Shown here: in pieces, positions 22,001 to 31,480 of the stretch
Numbering within the stretch: the first letter of the stretch is position 1
How the letters are laid out: every line of letters begins with the position of its first letter
Assembly: GCA_023213315.1 (NCBI GenBank)
Contig: JAKCPI010000492.1
Location: 372,001 to 436,000, forward strand
Direction of reading: 5' to 3'
DNA: 64,000 bases
Source of the DNA: Euborellia annulipes
Taxonomy: Eukaryota > Arthropoda > Insecta > Dermaptera > Anisolabididae
The notes under the pieces: generated by a model
Database searches by the model: none
Seen by the model: only the letters and a program-made list of their open reading frames with translations
Told to the model about the DNA's origin: nothing
Translations under genes and position numbers: made by a program

Positions 22001-24854
22001 GTTTGTGGAATAATGGATACCGAATATGAATATCAAGTAAGCAAGATCAAATTACAAAGCTTAAAATGATGATTGCTTATTAAAAACAATTCAATTTTTT
22101 CGATTAGAGAAATGTTTTTCTTAAGGAATGACTGGAAATTTGTCATTCTCAAAAAAAAATAAATAAAAGATGGACCCTTTCCCTTTCTCTCAAAAAAATA
22201 GAATATATACATCTGTTTTTTATCGATTGATTTTGACTCACATCTCATTCGTGAAATTTAATCATAAAATTTTAAAGTTAGACATGATTGACATCGATTG
22301 GTAGTAGACATGTTTGTCGAAATTACCATTTCCTTATTGCAGTGGCGCAACCAGGATTTGCTCTCCTGGGGGGGGGGGGGGGTTTGAAAAAATTAAACAT
22401 GAGAAAATTTCGTAAAAAAAGATTTCGGACCCCCCCCCCCCCCCCATGAAGTTCCCAAACCCACCTAAATCTTTTTTTTGTGAAATTTTCTTATGTTTAA
22501 TTTTAATAATTATAAATATAATATCAAGTAAGCAAGATCAAATTACAAAGCTTCTTATATTATATATATATAGAGATATATATATTAAATATATGTCGTA
22601 GACAGATCGTGAAATTAGACAGTTCATGAACTGTCTAGACATTTCATGAACTGCAGCCAGATCGTGTAATGGTCAAACAGTTACATGATCTGGCTAAAGA
22701 TTTTAGACAGTTCATGAAATGCAATTGGGCCTTAGACAGATCGTGTAATGCTCGAGAATTACATGAAATGTCTAAATTTTTTAGGCAGTTCATGAACTGC
22801 CTAACAGCAGTTTTGCCGATCGTGTACTGTTTGTAATTTAATGCAATAAATCTAAAAAAAAATTTTATTTTTTCGAAAATCAAAAAAAGGGCTTCTATAA
22901 GTTGTAGACATTTTAAATAACTTTAATTTAAAAAAAAATTGAATTTGTGGCCGCTGGAATCTCCCAAAATTAGAACCCCGAGACGCGCACCTTAACTCAA
23001 GATTTACAAAGTGAGGAAGATTTGGAAAATTTATTAATCGATAATAATAATAATATTGAAAAAAATTGACTTTTTTCGAGATCTTTATTTGCTTTACAAA
23101 CAGTACACGATCGGCAAAACTGCTGTTAGGCAGTTCATGAACTGCCTAAAAAATTTAGACACATCATGTAATTCTCGAGCATTACACGATCTGTCTAAGG
23201 CCCAATTGCATTTCATGAACTGTCTAAAATTTTTAGCCAGATCATGTAACTGTTTGACCATTACACGATCTGGCTGCAGTTCATGAAATGTCTAGACAGT
23301 TCATGAACTGTCTAATTTCACGATCTGTCTACGACATATATATATATGTATATTATGTATTGGGTCAACAAATAAGTTTCCAGCGTTTTTTTCAAAAATT
23401 TGAAGCTTTATTGTAAAAAAATGGTCACATATTTTCTATTCAAAATATTGTCCATCGGAAGCTACATTTTTTTCCCATTATTTCTGACAACTTATGAATT
23501 CCGGACCAAAAAAATTTCTCGTCTTTTGAGCCTAAGAACTGATCGAGCTAATTTTTGATTTCTTCTATTTAAGTAAAGCGTATTCCGGTGCGAGCGTTCT
23601 GCATCGATCTAAATAAACAAGTGGTAGTGGGATGGTGCCATGTTTGGACTATAAGGCGGTTGAAGGAGAATTTCCCATCCCACTATTATCCAAATAGTTT
23701 TTGACCGAAATCGCCGTTCAGCGTCTCTCGGCTTCAACTCGTACGGCACCCAATTACCAACTTTTTGGATCAATCCTAATGCTTTTAGGCGCAGAAAAAT
23801 GGCTTGTGTAACGCCAATTGATGCAGCAAGCTCCTCTTGCGTCTGGCAGGGATCCTCATCCAGTAAAGCTTCTAATTCCTCGTCTTCAAAATTCCTACTT
23901 TCGAACCGTTTAAACTACTCATGACACGTCGATTCACCAATACATTCGGCCCCATAAGTTTCCAGAAGCAAACGAAGGTCTCAGCTGCAATTTTATTCAT
24001 ATTAAAGAATAGAAGCAGAGCTTTCCGCAAATTGCTCTTATTTGACTCAAAACTTCCCAAGATTTCGCTCGAAAAAAATGCACAAATGTAATGATGCAAT
24101 GTTGTTGACAGAAACTCAAGCTTCTGACGTTTCTTAATATATTTATTTATTTATTTATTTATTACATGATTCGTCCTTCCCCATCCAGGGGTTTAGGATT
24201 TTACATTTTTATAGTTTTACACTTTTATAGTGAATATTTTTTAACAACTGTTAACATATTAATATTTAGTATTACTCATACATATATAACAATAATATAT
24301 TTTCACTTTAAAACACTGTTCGGGAGTTTTTAAGGTTTTGTTCTTTTAAGTTTTTCATACAAGTCCCACCATTCACACATTTTCTCATCCACACTGCCAC
24401 TTAGGAGATTTTCAATTGCTTCTCTACTAATAAAAGCGTTTCTTAATATATTTATATAATATATATAGCAATTTGAATTTTTTTCTCCTGGGTTGGGGGC
24501 TACCCCCCCCCCCCCCCCTCCTGGTTGCGTCACTGCTTTATTGCAAGGTGCTTATGTGGAAGTATGAAAAAAGTTACTTTCTTTCGGTTTTTTCATTTTG
24601 AATTAAAGTATAAATTTTTGAATACTCATTTTGAGATCTCACTGGAATTGAAAATTACTTGGCGATTGTCTAGGTATACCCTAAATATATGATAATTTAC
24701 CCAAATATTGCTATTCAATCGTAAAAAATTGTTTTATAATAACTTAATTGTTTTTTAATAATAAATTTAATTTATTAAAAATTTATAATAATTTTTGTTT
24801 TTCTTTCAGCAAAGTAAAGTATTAAGATCAATAAGAGTTCCACATGATCGATAA
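10062..24854 (+). CDS. ZUP1: ZUP1/ZUFSP-like K63-specific deubiquitinase, nine exons
   Basis: Exons: 10062-10805, 11848-11971, 12047-12162, 14228-14396, 14845-14968, 18229-18528, 20431-20558, 21813-22036, 24810-24854. All introns are GT-AG and all phases agree, giving 657 residues. An in-frame TAA lies nine bases before the ATG. C2H2 fingers: C12/C15/H28/H33, C40/C43/H56/H61, C176/C179/H192/H197, C219/C222/H235/H240, C264/C267/H281/H285. A charged helix at about 301-328 (ADRLLAREIEKREREVRKLR) corresponds to the ubiquitin-binding MIU region. The C78 peptidase domain spans about 385-650, with catalytic Cys423 in KGWGCGYRN, His570 in GHSRT and Asp591 in VFDPSHSP. The His-Asp spacing of 21 equals that of human ZUP1 (Cys360, His491, Asp512). 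The family cleaves K63-linked ubiquitin chains in DNA-damage responses. An Asp-rich run (79-86) and poly-Asn (112-118) are local additions. It is longer than the human protein (578 residues). All key residues are present, so it is probably active. Confidence 0.93.
11129..11331. mobile_element. TA-flanked MITE, CAGTGAGGGAC family
   Basis: The left end is CAGTGAGGGACAATATCAAG and the right end is the decayed complement, ending GGCGTTCACTA. TA lies on both sides. The internal halves mirror each other (GCGTTTTCTACTTGAGATTA against CACAAGTAGAAAACGC). It lies in ZUP1 intron 1 and is a sister of 33752-33953. Confidence 0.75.
11340..11660 (+). repeat. partial R1-related sequence in ZUP1 intron 1
   Basis: Phrases such as GGTACTAGTACTTTACT and two further GTACTAGTATTTTGCTGATG-like blocks match the R1 centre, repeated about 140 bp apart. 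The adjacent MITE plus this piece reappears in reverse at 33590-33953, so the two were probably copied together. Confidence 0.5.
12163..14227 (+). other. ZUP1 intron 3
   Basis: About 2 kb. It contains the decayed Tc1-like transposase fragment at 12930-13240, an (AT)n microsatellite near 13579-13602 and otherwise featureless AT-rich DNA. The donor GTATTT is at 12163 and a long T/pyrimidine tract precedes the acceptor at 14226-14227. Confidence 0.6.
12930..13240 (+). pseudogene. Tc1-like transposase N-terminal remnant
   Basis: One frame reads SSELAAAFSEENEISISA, stop, TVRRRLGEAGLK, stop, KARKKP. This matches the helix-turn-helix (paired-like) DNA-binding half of Tc1-type transposases, where the phrase TVRRRL-GL is typical. 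Upstream AKIEYL and CHHQAPR fragments look frameshifted. Several stops make it non-functional. The catalytic DDE part is not visible downstream. Confidence 0.6.
14541..14785. mobile_element. MITE in ZUP1 intron 4
   Basis: The left end ACCCTGTTATGCAATGGTGT and the right end, read backwards, ACCCTGTTATGCAATGCTGT match over about 33 bp, with TCAAAGACCAAA / TTTGGTCTTTAA inside. No ORF. The superfamily is uncertain because no clear target duplication is visible. Confidence 0.65.
15055..15135 (+). repeat. repeat shared with 53821-53900
   Basis: AGGGGCTCACTTCTGATGA, then ACGTGGATGGCGACCAC, AGTTACCCGAGCTA and a GGCTTTTTTC tail, appear again with few changes at 53821. GC content is higher than the surroundings. 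It may be a SINE body; no A/B-box was recognised within it. Confidence 0.5.
15760..16797 (+). repeat. R1 repeat family, copy b (longest)
   Basis: The best-preserved R1 copy, about 1.04 kb. Its left hairpin is TACTTTCTCTTACCC..GAGAGAAAGTA, with a TG-rich patch near 15900-15945. The right terminal hairpin at about 16709-16792 has outer arms ATCTGGTGTGAC/GTCACACCAGAT and an inner stem CACAACTTTCTCTTACC/GGTAAGAGAAAGTTGTG with a GAA loop. No convincing ORF on either strand. Confidence 0.75.
17124..17377. mobile_element. MITE with GAAGGGGTCGGGCGAATATA ends
   Basis: The inverted ends GAAGGGGTCGGGCGAATATA (left) and TATATTCGCCCGACCCCTTC (right) continue into GTGCTAACCC / GGGTTGGCAC, giving roughly 30 bp of terminal repeat. 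AATT-like sequence is present at both borders but is palindromic, so the target size is ambiguous. Sits in ZUP1 intron 5. Confidence 0.75.
17398..18087. mobile_element. hAT element, CAGGGGTTCTTAAAC ends
   Basis: The left end is CAGGGGTTCTTAAACTGTGG. The right end is the imperfect complement, ending AGTTTAAAAACCCTG. Flanks are CTTTAAAA (17390-17397) and CTTCAAAA (18088-18095), an 8-bp duplication with one mismatch. The ends resemble Charlie-type hAT MITEs. It carries a nested GTGTTTCAGGAGG MITE from 17476. Confidence 0.75.
17476..17885. mobile_element. nested MITE, GTGTTTCAGGAGG family, right end decayed
   Basis: Starts after TA with CAGAGTGTTTCAGGAGGAAC. The matching right end is lost after CCCCTAAAATATTTAGCATT. 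It contains inner inverted blocks such as ATCTCTGGACTCAT. The intact sister is 41185-41487. Confidence 0.6.
19276..19548 (+). repeat. tRNA-derived SINE, copy 1
   Basis: An RNA polymerase III type head with A-box TGGCTTAGCCGG (19287-19298) and B-box GGTTCGAGTCC (19340-19350), 41 bp apart as in tRNAs. An unrelated body follows, and the tail ends in CATCCATCC-type repeats. It lies in ZUP1 intron 6. A second copy is at 54203. It does not fold as an intact tRNA, so it is not called a tRNA gene. Confidence 0.75.
19752..20308 (+). repeat. R1 repeat family, copy c (internally deleted)
   Basis: Begins TACTTTCTCTTACC, includes the ATTCGATGTCTAGATTTTGA and GCTCTTTAAAATGTATATT phrases, and closes with a shortened terminal hairpin GGTGCGACAAGTCACACC. 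The right half of the family consensus is deleted. Confidence 0.65.
20559..21812 (+). other. ZUP1 intron 7
   Basis: Contains a hAT element at 20973-21366 embedded in a palindrome-like region. Matching phrases flank the hAT (CTAAAAATAAAGG, GATTAGGATAG and a TTCTGCATATGAAATTTTCG block), also seen at 56420-57590. The end of the intron near 21600-21810 is featureless. Confidence 0.5.
20973..21366. mobile_element. hAT MITE with G/C tracts
   Basis: The left end CATAGGCGCCGGAAC and the right end GTTCCTCCGCCCCTG are mutated terminal repeats. Flanks AACAATAG and AACAAAAG differ at one position. A GGGGGGGGG tract is near the left end and a C-run is near the right. The phrase CTGATTCAAATTCGTTCC also occurs at 51623. 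Confidence 0.7.
22520..22553 (+). repeat. second copy of the ZUP1 exon 8/intron 8 junction
   Basis: 34 bp here repeat 22029-22062 exactly: the last eight coding bases (AATATCAA), the donor GTAAGC and the following intron bases up to CAAAGCTT. It sits inside the hAT composite about 490 bp downstream of the real donor. It could act as a decoy 5' splice site, but its upstream context is not coding. Confidence 0.8.
22591..23340. mobile_element. large fold-back of short palindromic modules
   Basis: Left arm about 22591-22835, right arm about 23094-23340, near-perfect inverted copies. Each arm is a chain of modules: GACAGTTCATGAACTGTC palindromes, TTCATGAAATG variants and CAGATCGTGTAATG / CATTACACGATCTG blocks. 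The two ORFs on opposite strands (22644-22883 and 23056-23286) are mirror images generated by the palindrome and are not genes. The 258-bp spacer carries a fragment of the TTAA MITE seen at 38491. ATATAT tracts flank both outer ends. Confidence 0.8.
22837..22995 (-). mobile_element. fragment of the TTAA MITE
   Basis: Reverse-complement match to the left half of 38491-38889, including AAGGGCTTCTATAAGTTGTA and the terminus CGAGACGCGCACC followed by TTAA at 22992-22995. Only one end is present. It forms part of the spacer between the palindrome arms. Confidence 0.7.
23355..24130 (-). pseudogene. decayed, internally deleted mariner
   Basis: Minus-strand fragments in order: SNLRKALLLFFNMNKIAAET (helix-turn-helix start), FEDEELEALLDEDPCQTQEE, VTQAIFLRLKALGLIQKVGN with WVPYEL, then a jump to PPYSPNMAPSHYHLF and finally WEKNVASDGQYFE before a stop. 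These match mariner transposases; the central DD region is deleted and frames shift several times. The left terminus TTGGGTCAACAAATAAGTTT resembles mariner inverted repeats. Confidence 0.8.
24143..24450. mobile_element. about 300-bp insertion with long direct flanks
   Basis: The phrase CGTTTCTTAATATATTTAT occurs at about 24128 and again at about 24437, on either side of a TTTA-rich start and a segment containing CATGATTCGTCCTTCCCC and ATCCAGGGGTTTAGGA. A 19-bp duplication suggests insertion by target-primed reverse transcription (SINE or LINE tail), but the type is not recognised. Confidence 0.45.
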
Positions 24855-25941
24855 CAGTGAGTTAAAATGAAATTATTTTGTTAAACATTGTTCAAATTTC
24901 AAATTTATTTACTTTATTACACCTAGCACAAATGTTCAGTTAACTTTTTTTTTTTTTTTTGATAATTTGATAGTTTTACAATATTAAAACTTATCCTCCC
25001 AAAATTAAATATTTATAAATTAAAAAATTAATATATTAATATAATGTTATCAATGAATATATAAACCTGTTAACTTTGTCTGGTTACTTGAAATAAAAAT
25101 TTAAAGAAAACAAAAATATTATATAAATTAATATTTTCTAATATTCAAACAAATCAACCAAAAAGTATTTTTATGAAATAAAAATATTGTTTCAATTTAG
25201 ACCTTTTCAAAATAGAATGACTAAAATACTTACTAACTTATTTGATTAATTACGTTTTAATTTTGACATTTTTCTATTTTTCACTAAAATAGCTTCTTAA
25301 ATTTTTCCCATATTATGCTTCTGCTTTATCATATTAATAATTTAAATTTAGAATGAAGAAAAAAGTCAAAAAATTTTTCTTAAAACATAATGTTTAATAA
25401 TAATAAAAGATTGTCAATTATTTATATCTTATATAAAAAAAAGCATATGGGGCCCTTGATACTTATTCGTTTGATTAAAAGTATTTTCTAGAAAATTTTT
25501 ATATTTGAATTAATTAAAGGATAATTAGAAAAAAAAATGCTGTGTGACATCATTTTTCGCTGTCTTTAAATAAATTTTATTTAAAATTACATAAATACAT
25601 CACAAATAAAAATACTATTTACAAAAAAAAAAAATGACGTCACAATCATCCAACTAATCTTAATTTTAAATTTTGTTGTCAAGTTCCTTATTATAATTAT
25701 AAGTTCCTTATTATCATTAAGATTAAATTTGTTTTTATTTATTCAAATTTTATTTAATATTTTACTAAATATTATTATTTATATATATAAATATATATAT
25801 ATATACATGATAATTCAGAGTGCCTCAGGGTTCAGTTTGAGCCATTAAACTTAAAAAAAATTAGATTGTATAAATTTATTTAAAATATCTATTTAAAACT
25901 AGGCATAAATAATCACTTCTGCTTTTCGCGGATTCTGGTTC

Positions 25942-25965
25942 GATTCTCTTCCTAAGGCAATATCG
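25942..25965 (+). repeat. possible tRNA B-box remnant
   Basis: GATTCTGGTTCGATTCTCTT contains a B-box-like GGTTCGATTCT. No A-box is found at the right distance. Confidence 0.25.
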
Positions 25966-27260
25966 TTCAAGTCAGCCAAAATGCATTATACTATATTACT
26001 ATTAATCAAACGTCTTTTAAATGTCTTTTTACTTTATTATAAATCTTAATCACCAAACAGAAACAAAAAAAAAATTAAATTCTTTAAATATTCCGCTTGT
26101 TATTCCAAACTTTCACACAATTAATATATTTTTAAATAGAAAATTATATCTTAGATATAACTTAGATTTTCTAATGAATTATAGGTAAAAAATAAATTCC
26201 ATTTTAATATAAGATAATTTCAAATAATAGAAAAAAAAAATACATCGCTATTGCTTCTATAGATTTTTACCAAGAAATTATAAAAATTTCTAAATGAATT
26301 TAGAGATAGAAGAATTTAATTTAATTAGGAAAATTTTGGTCTATATAAAACAAAGGGGATAATTGGAGAATCTCAGGAAATTTATTATTATTCGAAATAT
26401 GAAAAACTAGATTATTTTAGTATTATAAATACATATTTCTAATATATCCAATAAAATATATATATATATATTTAATTTCTCTTATGAAGGTTGATGTTTT
26501 ATCTACATGTGCGTATTTTTTTTTTTTTTTAAATCTCTCATACTGTGATTATCTTAGAGTAGAAAATTTTTAAAACAGGAACGAAATATTATTTTATTAT
26601 AAATGAAATTAACTTGTTATTAATAGAGATAAGGTTGCTTCTTTGAATCTTGTAGATGATTTTAGAAGGAGAATTTTTTACTTGATGCATATAATGGAGA
26701 ATGTTTTTTGCAAATTGTATATTAAAATATTTTATAAGGATATTTTAAAACAATGATATAAAAAAAATATCAATAGAGAGCAGAGCGGTGACTCGTTAAT
26801 TTAAATTCTAAAATTATAAATTAGTCATGCACTTTTGTACATTTTCTCTATTTACCCACTTGATACATTGACTTCGTCAAATATAAAGAAATTTCTACAA
26901 AACTTGAAAATGCAGGAAATATTTATTTATATACAAAAGGCGAGATTTTGATCTCCGTTTCATCAAAAGTGATATTGAAAAAATGGACTAAATTCAATTA
27001 ATTTATCTAAATGTGAGATTTATATTGATGCTGGATCAAACATCCGGTGGCCTGGTGCAAGTAGAAAGCACAAGTATGTCCCGGTTCAATTCACGGAGGC
27101 AAGCGGACGTTTGCCCTACCACCAATATAAACCTCATATTTTATTAAATTAAAAATAATCTTATTATGTATATATTAGTTGACTCGATTTTTTTGAACTT
27201 TTTTGACTCTCCTGAAAATCTAACCCACTGAAGATATGGTACCTTTTCATGTGGACGGTC

Positions 27261-27263
<3 letters not shown>

Positions 27264-27299
<36 letters not shown>
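27264..27299. repeat. (AT)n microsatellite
   Basis: An uninterrupted run of about 36 bases of alternating A and T. Similar tracts lie at 2707, 5223, 13579, 29755, 33514 and 35200-35256. Confidence 0.9.
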
Positions 27300-27301
<2 letters not shown>

Positions 27302-27349
27302 TAAGATTTAAACTTTCGATCGTGGGTTCTCGTTGAAACATTTTGTAAA

Positions 27350-27560
27350 TTAAAATTAAAAATACAAATTAAATACTAGGTTATTTGTTTCAAAGGTTTT
27401 ACTAATTAAAAATTAACACTTGATACATATTTCGACAATTACATTACAGAATCACTTCTGATGATAAGTAATTGTCGAAATACGTATCAAGTGTTAATTT
27501 TTAAGTAATAATACCTTTAAAACATATAACACAGTGTTTAATTTGTATATTTAATTTTAA
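27350..27560. mobile_element. fold-back element with hammerhead-like centre
   Basis: The arms mirror each other (AACACTTGATACATATTTCG against CGAAATACGTATCAAGTGTT, and AAATTAAATACTAGGTTAT against ATAACACAGTGTTTAATTT). The centre reads CTGATGATAAGTAATTGTCG then AAATACGTATC, a CUGAUGA..GAAA-like string ending in GUA rather than GUC. Stem II is weak, so a ribozyme is only a possibility. Confidence 0.5.
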
Positions 27561-27631
27561 TATATTAGATAGATAAAACACTAGGAGAATTCATCATTTT
27601 TATGGGCCCCTTGTGTCATAGGTGTATATAT

Positions 27632-27913
27632 ATTAGGGTGGGCCGAAAAAATTTATTTTTTTTATTTCGAAGTTGTAATAGCGTGAAAAAGTTGACAATT
27701 ATATAGACAAAAAAAATTATCAAAATCGGTTGACATCTTCCGGTCGCGCATAGGCCCTAAATTTTGACAAAATATGATAAAAAAAAAACTTCATTTTTTA
27801 AAAAAATTTTCGAATTAGATGTTTTCGTAATGTAATAGTTTGTAACGTCTTCAAAAAGAGCCTAAAAACATTGTGCTTTAATTTGGTTCAGGTTTTTCTG
27901 CCCACCCCAATAT
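27632..27913. mobile_element. MITE with AGGGTGGGC ends
   Basis: The left TAGGGTGGGCCGAAAAA and the right CAGGTTTTTCTGCCCACCCC form short inverted ends around 280 bp. AT-rich simple sequence surrounds both ends, hiding any target duplication. Confidence 0.5.
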
Positions 27914-30310
27914 ATATATATATAGTATATTTCCTGCATTTTTCAATTTTAGGACTACCTTAACTTGTTCCAGCAAAGGTTTAGATAAATATTTCTCATT
28001 CAAAACATTCTTTTAGAAATGTGACCTGTGCTTTTGTCAGTTTATCAAGGTACAGTCAGGGAAATAGCAGTGACGTATCAGTCAAGAATTCACGTAGTCA
28101 TATTTTGGTACCCAAGAGTCATGAAGTTTTATTTGTTGGGAAATTGGGGGTTTTAATGTTGCTTTCTGTAGCATTCCACTCCAATAGATGCCTTAAGTAG
28201 TGAAATTATGATTTTATTTCCATCTCTTTTATCATGTAGAATTTCTTTGTTAGATTTTTACACTTTCTGCTCCTAATACCAAAGAAGCCTCTGTGTTATT
28301 GAGTCGAAGACTTGGAAAATCTACAAATAATCAAACAAATAGTGACTCCTCAAGTTAGTATTGATTGAGGAGTTTTGCATTGTACTGCAGCTTCCAGTAT
28401 ATTTTGTGCCCCCTTTTTCTAATATTCTCCTCTAAGTGCCCCATTTAGACCAGCAGCCTCCAAGATGCTGAAGATCTGGACTAGATCTAAGAATGGAAGC
28501 TATTTTGACGTCAGACAATATACTCCCCTCCTTTTGCTGATCAATTCTCCATGTTCTTTGAAGAGATGGGCTTGGGTGATAACAATCAGGGTGTTTATTC
28601 GAAATATGTTGTCTATGTCTTTTCTGAATCTGGTTTTGTTCTTCAGGTATAATACCCCAATATCATATCAGGATCATACTCTATTTCAACTAGTATGACG
28701 ATATTTCTCTTATTCTTTGGTTTTGTATTAAAAAAAATCTCATCTCTATGAAAATCCTTTTCTTGTCTTGAGGTAATTATCGCTTATTTGGGGTACCAAT
28801 TTTATACAATATAAGTCATCTTTCTTATTTGGAACTATTCCTCGCTAGAAGAATGATGTGTATTTTAGCCTCCGCCTCATAGTACTTCTTGAATGCTTCA
28901 ATTAGAATTCTATTTTCTTCTCTCGAAAATATCCTCAGAGTTTTCCCAGAACTCAATATGAATTTTAGGTTTTACCATTAAATAATCGTGATGATTTTTA
29001 TTAGATCCGAAGCTTAAAAGGTATTCAGCCAGATATAAACGCTTCAAACCAAAACTTAGTCAAAACATAAAGCTTTATAATTATTTCAAAATTAGTATTT
29101 AAAAAAGTCAAATATAACGCACCTTGTATATGATAAACCAAAGGCCTTCGTATAATATTTTTGAGAGCACCATAAAGGCTTAAATTCAATAGATAAAAGT
29201 TTATTTTTTAATCATATTTGTTATATCTAATTCCTCATACCATAAATAAAAAAATAATATATTCTAAATTTCTGATTGGTGTTTAAGGTTCGTTAATACT
29301 CGTATATTAAAATATAATTGTTTAGTTTATTACTCGTATCTAATTAAATGATCTGATAAGGTTACCTCAGAATTATGTATAGCCCGTCCAAGTTAGAGTG
29401 ATATTCTTAGACGGAGTATATTCTGAGGGGAAAAATATGGTGCAAATAAAGAGTGGCGCAATTTCAAACCTCTAGACTGAATGGTTGTAGAAGAAGTCCG
29501 ACATCGTGTCGCTCCTGCGCAAATGGAGCGTCACTCTTGGTTACATGGGCTTTAAAAAATATTTTTAAATTTGGGGCGAATGAAAATTTAAATCCCCATT
29601 TCAAATGATGATAAATGTGATATTTGAATTATGTCAGATTTAAATATGTAAAGGTGTATTTTATTTATTATTATTTTTTTCGTTTCTGTGCCACTCACAT
29701 AAAAATTTAAAAATTATATACATTTTGGAATATCTCTTTATTTGATAAAATTATATATATATATAATTATATATATATATATGTATGTGTGGAAATCTGA
29801 GAATAGCTTCAAGTATGGAATTTGTGATTATTGAGAGATTTAGTTTTCAAAAAATCACTGCCACTCAACCTTTAAACCTCTTATGAAACTTTACCAATTA
29901 AGTTTCTTAGGAATATATTCTCAATAATTTTATATATATACAAAAACGAAAGACTATTTAAAAAATAAAAAATAAAAGAATAGTTAATTTATATTTATAT
30001 AATTGAATCGATAATAAGTTATTTCCACAATTTTTATCTTTTTCACTTGATGCCTTTTTCACCTTTTAAATTTTAATTTTTAAATAATCAAGAAAAAAGT
30101 GAATGTTTTTTTTTTTTTTTTTGCAAAAAGACTTAATCAGTATTATCATTCTTTAAGTAGGAACAAAATAATATAAGAACTTTTTCTTTTTTTAAGTTAA
30201 AATATTGTATATTGATTAAAGCAAGACTCCATGGAAAATCCAGAAGAAATGTTTAGTGTAGAGTCAGTTAATAAAATTCTTCGAAGTGATCGATATTGCT
30301 ATATTTAAAA

Positions 30311-30559
30311 CAAGGGCGGACACAAGGGGAGGGGGTAAAGGGGGTAATTACCCCCCCCCCCCGAGATCTGAAGAAAATTTATTTTTAATGTAAAATTTTA
30401 AAAATTAATACTTAAAAATTTGATTTGTATTTATATTCTGGCAAACAAGTACAGAATGCGCCTTTAAATTACCGAAATTTGGAAAAAATAGTGTGCTGTG
30501 CGACGAGTCACACCAGATTACCCCCCCCCCCCCGAGAAACACCTCTGGATCCGCCCTTG
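30311..30559. mobile_element. hAT MITE with perfect 8-bp target duplication
   Basis: Ends CAAGGGCGGACAC and GGATCCGCCCTTG are flanked by ATTTAAAA at 30303-30310 and 30560-30567. C tracts lie near both ends. The interior contains GTGCTGTGCGACGAGTCACA, which resembles the R1 terminal hairpin. The minus-strand ORF over it is a shadow. Confidence 0.85.
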
Positions 30560-30575
30560 ATTTAAAAGCATCATC

Positions 30576-30665
30576 AGGCCTTGAGTTATGAAATAATTTC
30601 ATATTTATATAGAGTTTTTTTTTTTTTTTATTATTTCATAACGCAAGGCCTGATGATGCTCATTA
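30576..30665. repeat. hairpin around a T-tract
   Basis: GCATCATCAGGCCTTGAGTT and its complement AACGCAAGGCCTGATGATGC surround TATGAAATAATTTCATATTT and a long T run. This is a clear inverted repeat of about 30 bp per arm, and the right arm continues into CTGATGATGCTC. The origin is unknown; possibly a short fold-back element. Confidence 0.55.
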
Positions 30666-31010
30666 TGTAAATCGAAATCGATCGTCTTAAATTTTATTTA
30701 GTAACCGAAGACTTCACGCTACACATCCCTCCTGATATTGTCAAATGATTTATTTTCACCTTCATATCAGAGAGAAAGTTGTTACAATTTTAGAGTATAA
30801 AATGCTATACCAATTATTATTTTGTCGAAAAACCTCTATGTAGATGTTAATCCTTGAAATGTTTTCAAAATGCATATGTTAAAAATTTTTTAGTAACTGA
30901 ATTTGATTTAATAAAGGTAATGGTAAATTGATTTTTGAATGAAATTATACTCGACAAAATTTTATTCCTTAAAAAATTATTTATATAGTCTTTTAAATTT
31001 GTCGTGCATA

Positions 31011-31378
31011 CAGGTCTATTCTCTAAAAACAGACGTTAAAATAAAACGACATAAATAAGTAATGTAATAACATCAGCGTTAAAAAATGCGATTCTCTATA
31101 TCAAGTGTTAACGGCGACGTTAACATGTTGCTTTTATCTCAAAGCTGTCATAATCAATACCTTACTTTTTGGTTAAAGACGCCATTTTTATGCATTAAAT
31201 ACGGCGTTAAAATATTAAAGGCACCCCCTAGACATGACATTAATTTTTAACACTATTGACGCTTTGGAGTTAAAGTTTTTGCTTACAGAATAGCAATTTA
31301 AGGCAAGGAGAAGTTAAAATGAATTAACGCTGATTTCAGATGTTAAAAGTTAACGTTTTTGAATAGAGAATAGACCTG
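31011..31378. mobile_element. MITE with CAGGTCTATTCTCTAAAAAC ends
   Basis: The left end CAGGTCTATTCTCTAAAAAC pairs with the right end GTTTTTGAATAGAGAATAGA + CCTG. ATA is present directly outside both ends, consistent with a 3-bp target as in PIF/Harbinger. The interior has repeated GTTAACG/CGTTAAC elements and the phrase AAAGGCACCCCCTAGACATG. A relative at 49553-49979 is broken by a G-tract. Confidence 0.8.
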
Positions 31379-31409
31379 ATATTGTGCGAGATGATTTTGT
31401 GTTTGTTTG

Positions 31410-31480
31410 GGGATAATTCGCAATTCCTGGACTCGAACCAACAAGTGCTACTTTTACACCAGGACCCACAAACTCAACAA
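31410..31480 (-). repeat. tRNA-derived SINE head
   Basis: On the minus strand, A-box TGGTGTAAAAGTAG (31461-31448) and B-box GGTTCGAGTCC (31439-31429) are very closely spaced (8 bp between boxes), so it is either internally deleted or a degenerate relative. Not an intact tRNA. Confidence 0.45.

Larger units (their letters stand above)
22340..24535. mobile_element. 2.2-kb hAT-bounded composite in ZUP1 intron 8
   Basis: Ends CAGTGGCGCAACCAGGA and TCCTGGTTGCGTCACTG are flanked by CCTTATTG (22332-22339) and CTTTATTG (24536-24543). Inside lie G/C homopolymer tracts, a duplicate of the ZUP1 exon 8 donor, the modular palindrome at 22591-23340, a mariner fossil and a further 300-bp insertion. No hAT transposase is left. 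The nesting shows repeated insertion into one intron. Confidence 0.75.

Noticed and set aside
22644..23286. Two mirror-image ORFs of 79 and 76 codons encoding almost the same peptide
   Set aside because: They arise because both arms of the palindrome read the same on opposite strands. The sequence is made of short palindromic modules and has no protein-like composition.
24129..24200. Repeated TTTATTTATTTATT as a telomere-like or satellite repeat
   Set aside because: A short simple-sequence tail at the edge of an insertion, not an array.
28465..28698. 77-codon ORF in the intergenic region
   Set aside because: I suspected a decayed reverse transcriptase but found no diagnostic motif on either strand.
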